DNA from: an uncultured Bacilli bacterium
GTDB lineage: Bacteria > Bacillota_I > Bacilli_A > RF39 > UBA660
Assembly: GCA_947632595.1 (NCBI GenBank)
Contig: CANRPY010000003.1
Location: 1 to 64,000 of the forward strand
DNA length: 64,000 nt
Direction of reading: 5' to 3'
The translations under genes were made by a program, and so were the position numbers. A model generated the notes under the pieces. It saw nothing but the letters and a program-made list of their open reading frames with translations, had not been told where the DNA came from and ran no database searches. Positions 28,345-38,098 of the stretch are shown one piece after another (position 1 is the first letter of the stretch; each line of letters opens with the position of its first letter).

Positions 28345-28800
28345 CTATTTATGATAACTTTCATTGTGATTAATTTTAAATGCTCGATAGATTTGTTCTA
28401 ATAAAATTACTCGAAATAGTTGATGAGGGAAAGTCATTTTAGAGAATGATAAATGGATTTTTGCTCGATTCTTGATTCTTTCGTCTAATCCATAGCTTCC
28501 TCCTATTACAAAAGATATTCTACTATTTTCTATTTGTATTCTTCGAATTTCTTCTGCAAACTCTAAAGAGGTATATTCTTTTCCTTCTATTTCTAGTGTT
28601 ATGACATAATCTTTATCTTCTAGATGTTTTTCGATTCTTTCTGCTTCTAATTTCATGGCTTTTTCTGTTTCTAAAAGCCCTTCTTCTTTTACTTCTATTA
28701 GTTCTATATTGGTATATTTTTGAAGTCTTTTTTGATACTCTTCTATCGCATCTTTTAAGTATTTTTCTTTGATAGTTCCTACTGTAATTATTTTTATCAT
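28345..28800 (-). CDS. rlmH: 23S rRNA (pseudouridine1915-N3)-methyltransferase
   Basis: MIKIITVGTIKEKYLKDAIEEYQKRL; FVIGGSYGLDERIKNRA; FRVILLEQIYRAFKI. Confidence 0.97.
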   Translation of the reverse strand: MIKIITVGTIKEKYLKDAIEEYQKRLQKYTNIELIEVKEEGLLETEKAMKLEAERIEKHLEDKDYVITLEIEGKEYTSLEFAEEIRRIQIENSRISFVIGGSYGLDERIKNRAKIHLSFSKMTFPHQLFRVILLEQIYRAFKINHNESYHK

Positions 28801-28801
28801 A

Positions 28802-29557
28802 TTACACCTCTATGAATGGTCCTACTTCGTATTGGTCTGCGATTAGGATTTGAATGTCTTCTGGTAATTCTTGTTCTGCCATTGCTTCTAATGCTTTTTC
28901 TTTGGTATTGTTCTTCTCACTAAGATGCGCTAATATAATGGCTTTGGTATTTGGACCAATGATTTTTTTTAGATATTTCGCGGTTGTTGTATTGGATAGG
29001 TGGCCGCTATCACTGATGACTCTTTCTTTTAAGAATCTAGGATAGGGTCCATCCATTAACATAACTTCATCATGATTGCTTTCTATCATATAACAGTCTT
29101 TTCCAACCATTTTTTCTAAATATTTTCTATTGATATAACCGGTATCGGTTACATAGACAAAACTTTTTCCTTCATACTTCATGATATAGCCTACTGAGAC
29201 TGGAGCATCGTGAGAAGTATGAATTAATTCTATTTCAACATTATTTATGAAGAAGTCATCTTCTATAAATTTACATCTTGGGTATGGTACATCGTTTTTT
29301 AGACTCTCATACATTGTTTCTGGAATGTAGACGTCTAAATTTGTTTTTTTGATTAGGGTCTCTAATCCTTTTGTGTGATCCCTATGACAATGTGTTATTA
29401 AGACTCCTGAAAAATCAGAAAAAGAAAGGGAATTTTCTTCTAGAACTTTTTGGAGAGTCGTGAAGGAAATTCCCATATCAATTATTATTTTTGTTTCGTC
29501 ACATAGCACAATTGTACAATTTCCTTTGGAACCACTGGCTATTGGTTTAATCTTCAT
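28802..29557 (-). CDS. MBL-fold hydrolase, WalJ/YycJ-like
   Basis: IASGSKGNCTIV; GVLITHCHRDHTKGL; ESNHDEVML; SDSGHLSN. Confidence 0.9.
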   Translation of the reverse strand: MKIKPIASGSKGNCTIVLCDETKIIIDMGISFTTLQKVLEENSLSFSDFSGVLITHCHRDHTKGLETLIKKTNLDVYIPETMYESLKNDVPYPRCKFIEDDFFINNVEIELIHTSHDAPVSVGYIMKYEGKSFVYVTDTGYINRKYLEKMVGKDCYMIESNHDEVMLMDGPYPRFLKERVISDSGHLSNTTTAKYLKKIIGPNTKAIILAHLSEKNNTKEKALEAMAEQELPEDIQILIADQYEVGPFIEV

Positions 29558-29558
29558 T

Positions 29559-31064
29559 TTAATAGAATTGCATGGCATTTAGTACGGTTCCTCCTCGATA
29601 AGGGAATCCATACCAAATTGCGAAGTGTACGTGTACACCTGTTGCCGCTCCTGTCATACCCATACCACCAATGACTTGTCCTTTTTCTACATAATCTCCT
29701 ACGCTTACTGCACGGCATCCAGGACACATGTGCGCATATAGGGAATAATATCCATTGTGGTGATCGATAACGATATATTCTCCATTGTCTCCATATCCAC
29801 CAGGATAATTACCATATTTCTTTTCCGAAACGACAACGGTTCCTGCTTGAGCAGCAAAGATATTGGATCCATATCCACAACCCGCAATATCTGTTCCATC
29901 ATGGAAAGATCCCCATCTCCATCCAAATGGACTACTGATAGATGCACAAGTTGCTGGCCATCCCCAGGCTCCTCCATAAGGAAGTGGAGAACCATATCCA
30001 TAGTAGCCGGATTGCTTTCCACCTTTTACAATGATTTCATTTACTGGTTCTTTGATTGTCTCTGTATTTAGTGGAGTTCTACTTTCTACAACACCATTTA
30101 CTTTTAACACTTCTTGTGTTACAAGGTTTTCTCCTTTTACTCCTTGTTGAATTACTTCGCTCCAACCAACATATTTATCATTATCATACTGTGTTTCTGT
30201 TGAATAGTTTTTTTCTTCATAGAAACTTACGGTATCTTGTTCTACTACGCTAAATTGTGGTTTTAAAACTCCAAGTGTTACTTTTTGTCCTGGAGAAAGT
30301 AACGTATTTTCATCTTGTAAATCTGGATTTGCGATTAAAAATTCTTGTACAGAAATTTTATTATTAAAAGCAACATCTGAGATGGTATCTCCTACTTGAA
30401 TCGTATACATTTTTTGTTTTTTTGTTGTTCCAAATAATAGGTATTTACTTAATTCTTCTTCTGTTTGATAAATCTTTTTATCTACCGGGATTAAATCTTT
30501 TTTGATGGTAATTTTATTTTTAATATAGATATTTACAATATAGGTTCCTACATCTTCTATTTCTGGTTGTGTATCATTGGCATAATTATTATAATCTGTT
30601 TCATCGATAAAGGATTTTACTGTCTTTTCAATGGAATTGGTAAAGACTTTTTTATCCAATACATATATTTTTTGTGTTGTTCCTTTTATGGTTTTTCCAT
30701 CTGTTGTTTTGGTATCTAATCCTTTTAACTTAATGACATATCCACTGATGGTGAAAGGCGAAATGTCTTTAATTTCTTCATAGATTTCTTCTGCTGTTTT
30801 TACTCCTTGATCAAAGGTTGTTTCTTTCTCTATATCTAGATCTGTTGGAACATATACTTTATTGACATGGTATTTTTTCTTGATTTGGTCTTGTTGTTGG
30901 TCGATATAGTCTTCTAATTCTTTTTTAGATTCTATTAGACCTAATGACTTTCCTTTTAGATAGACTCTATATAAATCTCGTGGTTTACTCGATATGGATT
31001 GGAAACCTGACATTAGAAGAAAAACTATCATTACTAGGAAAGATAACTTTATTTTTTTATTCAC
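29559..31064 (-). CDS. LysM and M23 peptidoglycan endopeptidase (likely GTG start)
   Basis: YTIQVGDTISDVAFNNKISVQEFLIANPDL (LysM); SFHDGTDIAGCGYG...GYYSLYAHMCPGC...GVHVHFAIW (M23); gggaggg RBS before GTG 31064. Confidence 0.92.
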   Translation of the reverse strand: MNKKIKLSFLVMIVFLLMSGFQSISSKPRDLYRVYLKGKSLGLIESKKELEDYIDQQQDQIKKKYHVNKVYVPTDLDIEKETTFDQGVKTAEEIYEEIKDISPFTISGYVIKLKGLDTKTTDGKTIKGTTQKIYVLDKKVFTNSIEKTVKSFIDETDYNNYANDTQPEIEDVGTYIVNIYIKNKITIKKDLIPVDKKIYQTEEELSKYLLFGTTKKQKMYTIQVGDTISDVAFNNKISVQEFLIANPDLQDENTLLSPGQKVTLGVLKPQFSVVEQDTVSFYEEKNYSTETQYDNDKYVGWSEVIQQGVKGENLVTQEVLKVNGVVESRTPLNTETIKEPVNEIIVKGGKQSGYYGYGSPLPYGGAWGWPATCASISSPFGWRWGSFHDGTDIAGCGYGSNIFAAQAGTVVVSEKKYGNYPGGYGDNGEYIVIDHHNGYYSLYAHMCPGCRAVSVGDYVEKGQVIGGMGMTGAATGVHVHFAIWYGFPYRGGTVLNAMQFY

Positions 31065-32418
31065 TTGGTGATCCCTCCCCATTTTTTTCTTTTCTTAAAT
31101 TTAAAAAGGTTGATGTATTTTTCTTGAATAACAATTCTATGGTTGCGGTAGGTCCATTTCTGTGCTTACCGATAATTAATTCACTAATACTATTATTATC
31201 TTCTGTTCTTGCTTCTTTATTGTAATAATCATCTCGGTATAAGAAGGCAACGATATCGGCATCTTGCTCGATGGATCCGGATTCTCTTAAATCACTCATT
31301 AATGGTCTTTTATCATCTCTGGATTCTACTCCACGAGATAATTGAGATAGGGCAATGACTGGTACTCCTAATTCCATCGCTAGTGTTTTAAGGCTTCTTG
31401 AAATATCGGATACTTCTTGTTGTCTGTTACTTCCGTAATTTTTTCCACCTGAGATTAATTGTAGGTAGTCAATCACTACAAGAGCAAGGCCTTTTTCGCT
31501 ACTGGCAAGTCTTCTACATTTTGCTCTGATTTCTCCGATGGTAATTCCTGGAGTATCATCCATGACTAGATTGGTATCGGCAAGTTGAGATGCTGCTTCA
31601 TTGATTCTTTTCCAATCTTGATTTAATAGATTTCCCGTTCTTAATTTAAATCCATCTAATTGTCCTAGAGATGACAAAATACGCATAGCTAACTGTTCTG
31701 CACTCATCTCTAAGTTAAACAAAGCAACTGATTTTTCTTGTGTCATGGCAACATGGGTTGCTAGATTAAGGGCAAAAGCTGTTTTTCCCATTGCTGGACG
31801 CGCTGCGATGATAATTAATTCATTTGGATGAAGTCCTGTTGTTAGACGATCAAAATCATACCATCCTGTTTCTAACCCTGTGATTTCTCCTTTATTTTCT
31901 GATAATCTTTCTAGGTCAGACTTTGTTTTGGCAATGATTTCTTTCATACTTCTAAATTCTGAAGATGTTCTTCTTTTTACAACGTTTAAAATCTTCTTTT
32001 CTGCATTATCTAAGATTTCATTAATCGTTTCATCTGGACTATACCCATCTTGAGCAATTTCTTCACAAGTCGTGATTAATCCTCGAATTACACTGGAATC
32101 TTCTACACTTTTAATATAATAGTCAATATTACTTGCAGTAGGCACGTAGTCTAACACTTCTGTTAGGTATTCTACTCCCCCTACTTCTGTTAAACTATTT
32201 TTGTTTTTTAAATAACTGGTAATTGTTGTAATATCAATTGGTGTATTTTCTTCTTGTAATGCAATCATCGCACTAAATATTTTCGCATTTTTGTCACTAT
32301 AGAATGCTTCTGGGGTAAGAGATTCTGTTGCCTTTTGAAGAGCATATTTTGACAAAAAGCATGATCCTAGTACGGATTCTTCTGCTTCTAAATTGTTTGG
32401 TAATGTTCTTATCGGCAT
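31057..32418 (-). CDS. dnaB: Replicative DNA helicase
   Basis: RTLPNNLEAEESVLGSCFL; IIAARPAMGKTAFALNLATHVA; VVIDYLQLI. Confidence 0.97.
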   Translation of the reverse strand: MPIRTLPNNLEAEESVLGSCFLSKYALQKATESLTPEAFYSDKNAKIFSAMIALQEENTPIDITTITSYLKNKNSLTEVGGVEYLTEVLDYVPTASNIDYYIKSVEDSSVIRGLITTCEEIAQDGYSPDETINEILDNAEKKILNVVKRRTSSEFRSMKEIIAKTKSDLERLSENKGEITGLETGWYDFDRLTTGLHPNELIIIAARPAMGKTAFALNLATHVAMTQEKSVALFNLEMSAEQLAMRILSSLGQLDGFKLRTGNLLNQDWKRINEAASQLADTNLVMDDTPGITIGEIRAKCRRLASSEKGLALVVIDYLQLISGGKNYGSNRQQEVSDISRSLKTLAMELGVPVIALSQLSRGVESRDDKRPLMSDLRESGSIEQDADIVAFLYRDDYYNKEARTEDNNSISELIIGKHRNGPTATIELLFKKNTSTFLNLRKEKNGEGSPSE

Positions 32419-32428
32419 TCTCTCACCT

Positions 32429-32869
32429 CTATTTAATTACATGTACTTTTATTTCTGCTGGAACTTCTGGATGCAAATGAAGAATTACGTTATGAAATCC
32501 TAATGATTGAATGGTATTTTGGATTTCTATCTGACTCTTCTCAATTTTATAGCCTTGCTTTTCTAATTCATCTTTGATTTGCTTTACGCTAATACTTCCA
32601 AATACTTTATCTCCTTCTCCTGTTTTTACTTTAAATTCTAGAGTTACTTTTGAAAGTTGTTCTTTTAAGGCTTTTGCATTCTTTTTATTTTCTTCTTCTT
32701 CTTTTTCTTTTCTTGCTAATTCATGGTTAAGTTTTGCTAAAGACTCTTTTGTCTTTTTTACGGCATAACCATTTTTTATTAGATAGTTTTCGGCATAGCC
32801 ATCTTTTACATTTTTAATTTGCCCCTTTTTACCTTGATTTTTTAAATCTTTGATAAAAATTACTTCCAT
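32429..32869 (-). CDS. rplI: 50S ribosomal protein L9
   Basis: MEVIFIKDLKNQGKKGQIKNVKDGYAENYLIKNGYA. Confidence 0.97.
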   Translation of the reverse strand: MEVIFIKDLKNQGKKGQIKNVKDGYAENYLIKNGYAVKKTKESLAKLNHELARKEKEEEENKKNAKALKEQLSKVTLEFKVKTGEGDKVFGSISVKQIKDELEKQGYKIEKSQIEIQNTIQSLGFHNVILHLHPEVPAEIKVHVIK

Positions 32870-32870
32870 T

Positions 32871-33857
32871 TTACTCTCCTTCTTCTTTAATTGCTTTTTT
32901 GACTTCTTGTTCTACTTTACTTATCGTTGTATCTTCAAATCTTGCTGCTCCACTGGTATTGTCTCCTCCACCACCTATTTTTTCTAAGACACTTCCGATA
33001 TCGTAGTTTCCAAGACTTCTTGCACTTACTCCTATCGTATCTTTTCCGATTTTTCCGATTACAAAGGATGCTTCAATATTATTAAAGAATAATAAGGTAT
33101 CTGCTACTTTTGCTAAGTCTTCTCTTCTATAAATGGTATAGGGAGTTGCCTTCGTAAATGCAACATTTCCTGATAAAGTCTCTATGGATGCTAATAGTTT
33201 TTGTCTTTCTGTATACTCTTCTAGATTTTGCTTTAATAAATATTGTACTTTCTTAGCACTTGCTCCTAGGCTGGATAAATAATAGGATGTATAAAATGTC
33301 TCTGCTGTTGTGTTTAATGTATAGTTATTGGTATCTAGTACAATTCCTGATAAAATGATTGTTGCATAATAGGATTCTAATTCGACATCATAATATTCTA
33401 TTAGATTTGCAATCATTTCACAAGTACTTGATGTTTTGGTGTCTATGATTTTTACGGCATCTTCTATTGTTGTTTTGCCAATATCATGGTGATCAATAAT
33501 TAGTTTGTTTTTTATTTTCTTTAATACTTCTTCATTTTGTACAAGTTCTTTTTTATTGGTATCTAGAATAATTAATAAATTTTTAGAGGCTCTAGGGTAC
33601 ATTTTCTCTTCTAATTCTTCTCCACGAATCGTTTCAATGCAGCCTTCTAACTCTCTTAATACTTTTTCTACTCCCATTTCGTGAGTTTTATCATCTACTA
33701 TGATGTAGCATTTCTTCTTTTTTCTTTTTAGAATCATGTACATTCCTATTTGGCTACCTAAGGCATCTAAATCTAAATTCTTATGAGCCATTAAGAAGAT
33801 GGTATTGGCATTTCTTACTGCTTTATTGAGTTTTCTACGTTCTTTAATGATTCCCAT
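32871..33857 (-). CDS. DHH/DHHA1 phosphoesterase, GdpP-like catalytic module without N-terminal TM/PAS/GGDEF
   Basis: MAHKNLDLDALGSQIG; LDTNKKELVQ; IIDHHDIG; GIVLDTNNYTLNT; GGGGDNTSGAARF. Confidence 0.88.
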   Translation of the reverse strand: MGIIKERRKLNKAVRNANTIFLMAHKNLDLDALGSQIGMYMILKRKKKKCYIIVDDKTHEMGVEKVLRELEGCIETIRGEELEEKMYPRASKNLLIILDTNKKELVQNEEVLKKIKNKLIIDHHDIGKTTIEDAVKIIDTKTSSTCEMIANLIEYYDVELESYYATIILSGIVLDTNNYTLNTTAETFYTSYYLSSLGASAKKVQYLLKQNLEEYTERQKLLASIETLSGNVAFTKATPYTIYRREDLAKVADTLLFFNNIEASFVIGKIGKDTIGVSARSLGNYDIGSVLEKIGGGGDNTSGAARFEDTTISKVEQEVKKAIKEEGE

Positions 33858-33935
33858 ATTTCCTCCTATAAAGTCTCATAAATATTATATAATAAAAGTT
33901 AGTCTTTGTCTAATAAAACAAAGGTTTCCAACAAC

Positions 33936-33965
33936 AAAAAAATGTAGAATTTTCTACATTTTTAT
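33936..33965 (-). terminator. Terminator downstream of rpsR
   Basis: AATGTAGAA-tt-TTCTACATT with T-run on minus strand. Confidence 0.75.
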
Positions 33966-34177
33966 TTTGCAAATGGTAATAAGGCAATTGCACGTGCTCT
34001 TTTGATTTGTTTTGAAATAAATCTTTGATGTTCTGCACAGTTACCTGTTACACGTCTTGGTAAAATTTTACCTTTTTCATTGATATATTTTCTTAATGCT
34101 TCTGGATCTTTCCAATCAACGGTTTTTCCAGTACACATGATACATACTTTTTTCTTTCTTCTATTGAATTCTGCCAT
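33962..34177 (-). CDS. rpsR: 30S ribosomal protein S18
   Basis: [43 protein letters not shown]. Confidence 0.97.
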   Translation of the reverse strand: MAEFNRRKKKVCIMCTGKTVDWKDPEALRKYINEKGKILPRRVTGNCAEHQRFISKQIKRARAIALLPFAK

Positions 34178-34201
34178 GTTCACTCCTCCTTTTCTTTGTT
34201 A

Positions 34202-34684
34202 CTAGAAAGGTAATTCATCATCACTGATTTCGATATTTGAACCGAAGTCTGCGAATGGATTACTATCTATATCGGTTCCCTTTGGTTCTGGAGTATCTCC
34301 AAAATCGTATGGGGTTGGTCCTGCATTGTTTGCAGAACTATTCATATTACTTGAATTACTTGAGGAATTCTTTGATCCTAAAAATTCAACATTGTCAGCA
34401 ACTACTTCTGTTACATATCTTTTTTGACCATTGTTGTCATCATAGCTTCTTGTTTGGATTCTTCCATCAATTGCTACTTGGCTTCCTTGTGTTAAATAAT
34501 TTTTTACATTTTCTGCTTGTTTTCTCCATACCACGATATTAATGAAGTCAGCTTCTCTTTCTCCACTTTGATTGGTAAAGGTTCTATTGACTGCGATGGA
34601 GAATGTTGCAACAGCGGTATTGCTTCCTGTGTATCTTAATTCTGGATCTCTTGTTAATCTTCCTATTAAAAATACTTTATTCAT
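34202..34684 (-). CDS. ssb: Single-stranded DNA-binding protein
   Basis: MNKVFLIGRLTRDPELRYTGSNTAVATFSIAVNR...; C-terminal DDELPF. Confidence 0.97.
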   Translation of the reverse strand: MNKVFLIGRLTRDPELRYTGSNTAVATFSIAVNRTFTNQSGEREADFINIVVWRKQAENVKNYLTQGSQVAIDGRIQTRSYDDNNGQKRYVTEVVADNVEFLGSKNSSSNSSNMNSSANNAGPTPYDFGDTPEPKGTDIDSNPFADFGSNIEISDDELPF

Positions 34685-34705
34685 AACTTTTAACCTCTTT
34701 CATTA

Positions 34706-34993
34706 TTAGTCTTCTACTTTTACAACAATATGACGTAATAAACTTTCGTTAATTCTAGCAACACGTTTAAATTCTTCTTCTGCAGCTGCAGTTGCTTCTA
34801 CTACAAATAAGTAATAGTATCCTGTTGAAAACTTCTTTACTTCATAAGCAAGTTCTCTTTGTCCCATTGGTTTTTCTTCTAGGATATTTGCTTTTGCATC
34901 TGTTAAAACCTTTTTCATAGATTCTGCTGTTTTTCTAATTTCTGCTTCCTCCATATCTGGTCTAACAACGAACATGATTTCATATTTATTCAT
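34706..34993 (-). CDS. rpsF: 30S ribosomal protein S6
   Basis: MNKYEIMFVVRPDMEEAEI; GQRELAYEVKKFSTGYYYLF. Confidence 0.96.
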   Translation of the reverse strand: MNKYEIMFVVRPDMEEAEIRKTAESMKKVLTDAKANILEEKPMGQRELAYEVKKFSTGYYYLFVVEATAAAEEEFKRVARINESLLRHIVVKVED

Positions 34994-35020
34994 TATTTTC
35001 CACCTCCTTTTGGACATTTG

Positions 35021-35055
35021 ACTGTTATAAACAGTAAGGAGTATTTAAAATACTC
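35021..35055 (-). promoter_or_regulatory. Two tandem hairpins in the rpsF leader
   Basis: ACTGTT-ata-AACAGT (35021-35035) and GAGTATT-taa-AATACTC (35039-35055) between promoter and RBS. Confidence 0.55.
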
Positions 35056-35061
35056 GAAGGT

Positions 35062-35090
35062 ATTATAACAAATTCTTGTTTTCTTTGCAA
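35062..35090 (-). promoter_or_regulatory. Candidate sigma-A promoter for rpsF-ssb-rpsR (TTGCAA-N17-TATAAT)
   Basis: Minus strand: ttgcaa agaaaacaagaatttgt tataat. Confidence 0.7.
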
Positions 35091-35099
35091 GTAATAATT

Positions 35100-36200
35100 C
35101 TATACATTAAAGCGGAAATGACAGATATCTCCATCTTGCATTAGATATTCTTTTCCCTCTAATCTTGCTTTTCCTGCTTCTTTTACTTTTAATTCGCTTC
35201 CACACTCGATTAAATCTTCATATGACATTACTTCTGCGCGGATAAATCCTTTTTCAAAGTCTGTATGAATGATTCCTGCACATTCTTTGGCATTCATTCC
35301 TTTACGGAACGTCCATGCTCTTACTTCATCTTTTCCTACTGTGAAATACGTTGCTAATCCTAAGGTATCATAGGTTGCGGTTATTAATTGATTTAGTCCA
35401 GATTCTTCTACTCCTAAAGCTTCTAGCATTTCTTTTTTTTCTTCTTCTGTCATTTCACTTAAGTCTTCTTCTACTTTGGCACATAGACTTACTACTTTAG
35501 CATTTTCTTTTTGTGCATACTCTTTTACTTTTTTAACGTATTCATTATCTGGATTTCCTAATTCGCTTTCTTTGATATTTGCAAGATAAATCATTGGTTT
35601 TGCTGTTAAAAAACTATACGTTTTAATGACTTTTTTCTCTTCTTCTTTTAATTCTATTTGACGAATTGGTTTGTTTTCCTCTAAGGTTTTTTTACATTTT
35701 TCTAAGGTTTCTACTTCTAATAGATCATTTTTATCTTTCGTTGTTCGTGCTTTTTTTGCTACTTTTTCTAGTCTATTTTGAATGATATCTAAGTCTGCAA
35801 TCGCTAACTCTAGATTGATGGTTTCAATATCTCTTATTGGATCAATATTTCCCTCTACGTGAATAATTTTTCCATCATCAAAACATCTTACGACTTCTAC
35901 TATCGCATCTACTTCTCGAATATGAGATAGGAATTTATTTCCAAGACCTTCTCCTTTGCTAGCTCCTTTTACAAGTCCTGCAATATCTGTAAATTCATAA
36001 GCTGTTGGAATAAAACGATTCGGTTCATACATTTCTTTTAATTTATCCATTCTTTTATCTGGTACAGTTACGACTCCTACATTTGGTTCTATGGTTGCAA
36101 ATGGGTAATTTTCTGCTAAAATCTTTTGATTGGTAATTGCATTAAATAACGTAGATTTTCCTACATTTGGTAATCCTACTATTCCTGCGGTTAAACTCAT
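35100..36200 (-). CDS. ychF: Redox-regulated ATPase YchF
   Basis: MSLTAGIVGLPNVGKSTLFNAIT; DIAGLVKGASKGEGLGNKFL. Confidence 0.97.
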   Translation of the reverse strand: MSLTAGIVGLPNVGKSTLFNAITNQKILAENYPFATIEPNVGVVTVPDKRMDKLKEMYEPNRFIPTAYEFTDIAGLVKGASKGEGLGNKFLSHIREVDAIVEVVRCFDDGKIIHVEGNIDPIRDIETINLELAIADLDIIQNRLEKVAKKARTTKDKNDLLEVETLEKCKKTLEENKPIRQIELKEEEKKVIKTYSFLTAKPMIYLANIKESELGNPDNEYVKKVKEYAQKENAKVVSLCAKVEEDLSEMTEEEKKEMLEALGVEESGLNQLITATYDTLGLATYFTVGKDEVRAWTFRKGMNAKECAGIIHTDFEKGFIRAEVMSYEDLIECGSELKVKEAGKARLEGKEYLMQDGDICHFRFNV

Positions 36201-36283
36201 ATTTACACCTCTTTTTTCTACTTGTTTATTATACCATATATCTTATTTTTTCGTATAAAAAAATCATATCTTTCAATATGATT

Positions 36284-37879
36284 TTATATTGTTGGTACAA
36301 CACCTGGTCCAATTGGTAATCCTATTATGTACCAAATGACTACAATTAGAATCCATGTTAGAGAAATGATTAGGAAATATGGGGTAATTAATCCTAAGGT
36401 TCCTCTAATCGTGTATGGTTTTTGTTTATTTAAGTTGTAGACATTTAAATATCCTATAAAGATGACAAAGGATGCCAGTAAAGGGGTATATCCTTTTGTC
36501 ATGGAATCTGCTACTCTCATGACGATTTGAGCAAATTGTGGTGAAATATTTGATTGCATAAACATAGGGACAACGGCTGGAGAAAAGATTAACCACTTAT
36601 TTGCAGGCGATGTTAAGAATATATTGGAGAATGCGATTAATAATAAAGATACAATGATTAGTGGTATGCCACTAAATTGCATATTTTCTAAGGCAGTTGC
36701 TAACCAAGCTGTTATGACTACTCCAATATTACTTTTTCTAAATACGGCAATGAATTGGGATACGACGAACATTAAGATAAAGATACTTCCAATATTATTA
36801 AAGTTCTTTCCTGCATTTTCTACGATGTTTTTATCATTTTTAATGGATTTACTTCCTACTCCATAAGCAATTCCACATAAAATAAAGAATAGGGATACGA
36901 TATAGGTAAATCCATCTTGGAAGTATGCATTGGCACCAAATAATTGATTGACATATGCACTTTCTTTTAAGTCAAGTAATAATCCTGAAAATGGTAGACC
37001 TGGAATTAAGGCATAAATAAAGGCAATGGCAACTAAGATTGCTACTACTAGTGCATATCTTAATCCTCTTTTTTCATATTTATCTTGTTCAATTTGTCTT
37101 TGTTCTTCCTCTTCTAGATCAAAAGAATGATATTTTTCTGTTTCAGAATATTCTTCATCCTTTTTATATTTTCCAATCCTTGGAGCAATAATTTTTTCTA
37201 TGACAATCGTTCCGACTATCGATAGGATAATGGATGCTGCAATAATGAAGATTAAGTTTGAAGTAAGAGCAATATGTGCTTTATCATCGATTAATCTTGC
37301 GGCATTTGTTGTGTAATTAATTAGTGATATTTCCATGGATCCTACAAAGACTGAGACTCCGTAACCAAAGGACACTCCACAAAAGGCTGTTACAATTCCT
37401 AATAATGGATTTCGATTGTTAATAAAGTATATCAAGGCTACCATTGGTATTAGAATGGCATATCCTACTTCATTAATTAGAGATGACATTGTTGAAATAA
37501 AAATAACTAAGAAGGTAAATAGGAATTTAGGCATTTTACTAATATGTCTTTTTGTAATTGTTTGAATAAATCCTGTTCCTTCTGCTACTGTTAATCCTAT
37601 TAAAGATAAGATTAATGTTCCTAATGGAGCAAAACTTAAAAAGTTTTTCGCTGCATCACTAATTATAAATTTTATTCCATCAAATGATAATAAGTTTTCT
37701 ACCGTAACCAATACTGGTTCTAATTCGTTGGTGTTTGTATTCACAGTATTATATGTTGCTTGCATCTGTAGTAGAGAAAGAATCCAACTTGCAAATACTG
37801 TTAGAAAGGTTAGGGCAATAAACATGGTTACTGGGTGAAAATAAAATTTCTTTAATCTAAGTTTTCCTCTTTCTTGCAT
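36284..37879 (-). CDS. AbgT family transporter
   Basis: 531 aa multi-TM; SFAPLGTLILSLIGLTVAEGTGFI; SSLINEVGYAILIPMVALIYF; SPANKWLIFSPAVVPMFM. Confidence 0.85.
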   Translation of the reverse strand: MQERGKLRLKKFYFHPVTMFIALTFLTVFASWILSLLQMQATYNTVNTNTNELEPVLVTVENLLSFDGIKFIISDAAKNFLSFAPLGTLILSLIGLTVAEGTGFIQTITKRHISKMPKFLFTFLVIFISTMSSLINEVGYAILIPMVALIYFINNRNPLLGIVTAFCGVSFGYGVSVFVGSMEISLINYTTNAARLIDDKAHIALTSNLIFIIAASIILSIVGTIVIEKIIAPRIGKYKKDEEYSETEKYHSFDLEEEEQRQIEQDKYEKRGLRYALVVAILVAIAFIYALIPGLPFSGLLLDLKESAYVNQLFGANAYFQDGFTYIVSLFFILCGIAYGVGSKSIKNDKNIVENAGKNFNNIGSIFILMFVVSQFIAVFRKSNIGVVITAWLATALENMQFSGIPLIIVSLLLIAFSNIFLTSPANKWLIFSPAVVPMFMQSNISPQFAQIVMRVADSMTKGYTPLLASFVIFIGYLNVYNLNKQKPYTIRGTLGLITPYFLIISLTWILIVVIWYIIGLPIGPGVVPTI

Positions 37880-37887
37880 ATAGACAC

Positions 37888-38088
37888 CTACTCCTTTATC
37901 TTCTTTAATTTCTTATTAAATTCTATTCTAGGAATGAGAACTGTTCTACCACAATTTAAACATTTTATTTTGATATCAGCTCCTACACGGACAATTTCCC
38001 ACTCATTGGTTCCGCATGGATGTTGTTTTTTCATAATGACAATTGTTCCCAATCCATAGTTATTTTTTTCGTTTTCCATTGTCCTCAT
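37888..38088 (-). CDS. DUF951 small protein
   Basis: MKKQHPCGTNEWEIVRVGADIKIKCLNCGRTVLIPR. Confidence 0.85.
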   Translation of the reverse strand: MRTMENEKNNYGLGTIVIMKKQHPCGTNEWEIVRVGADIKIKCLNCGRTVLIPRIEFNKKLKKIKE

Positions 38089-38098
38089 CTTCCTCTTT

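Noticed and set aside
29705-30071. Overlapping ORFs within the M23 peptidase gene
   Set aside because: Alternate-frame readings of a strongly supported gene; no independent start signals.
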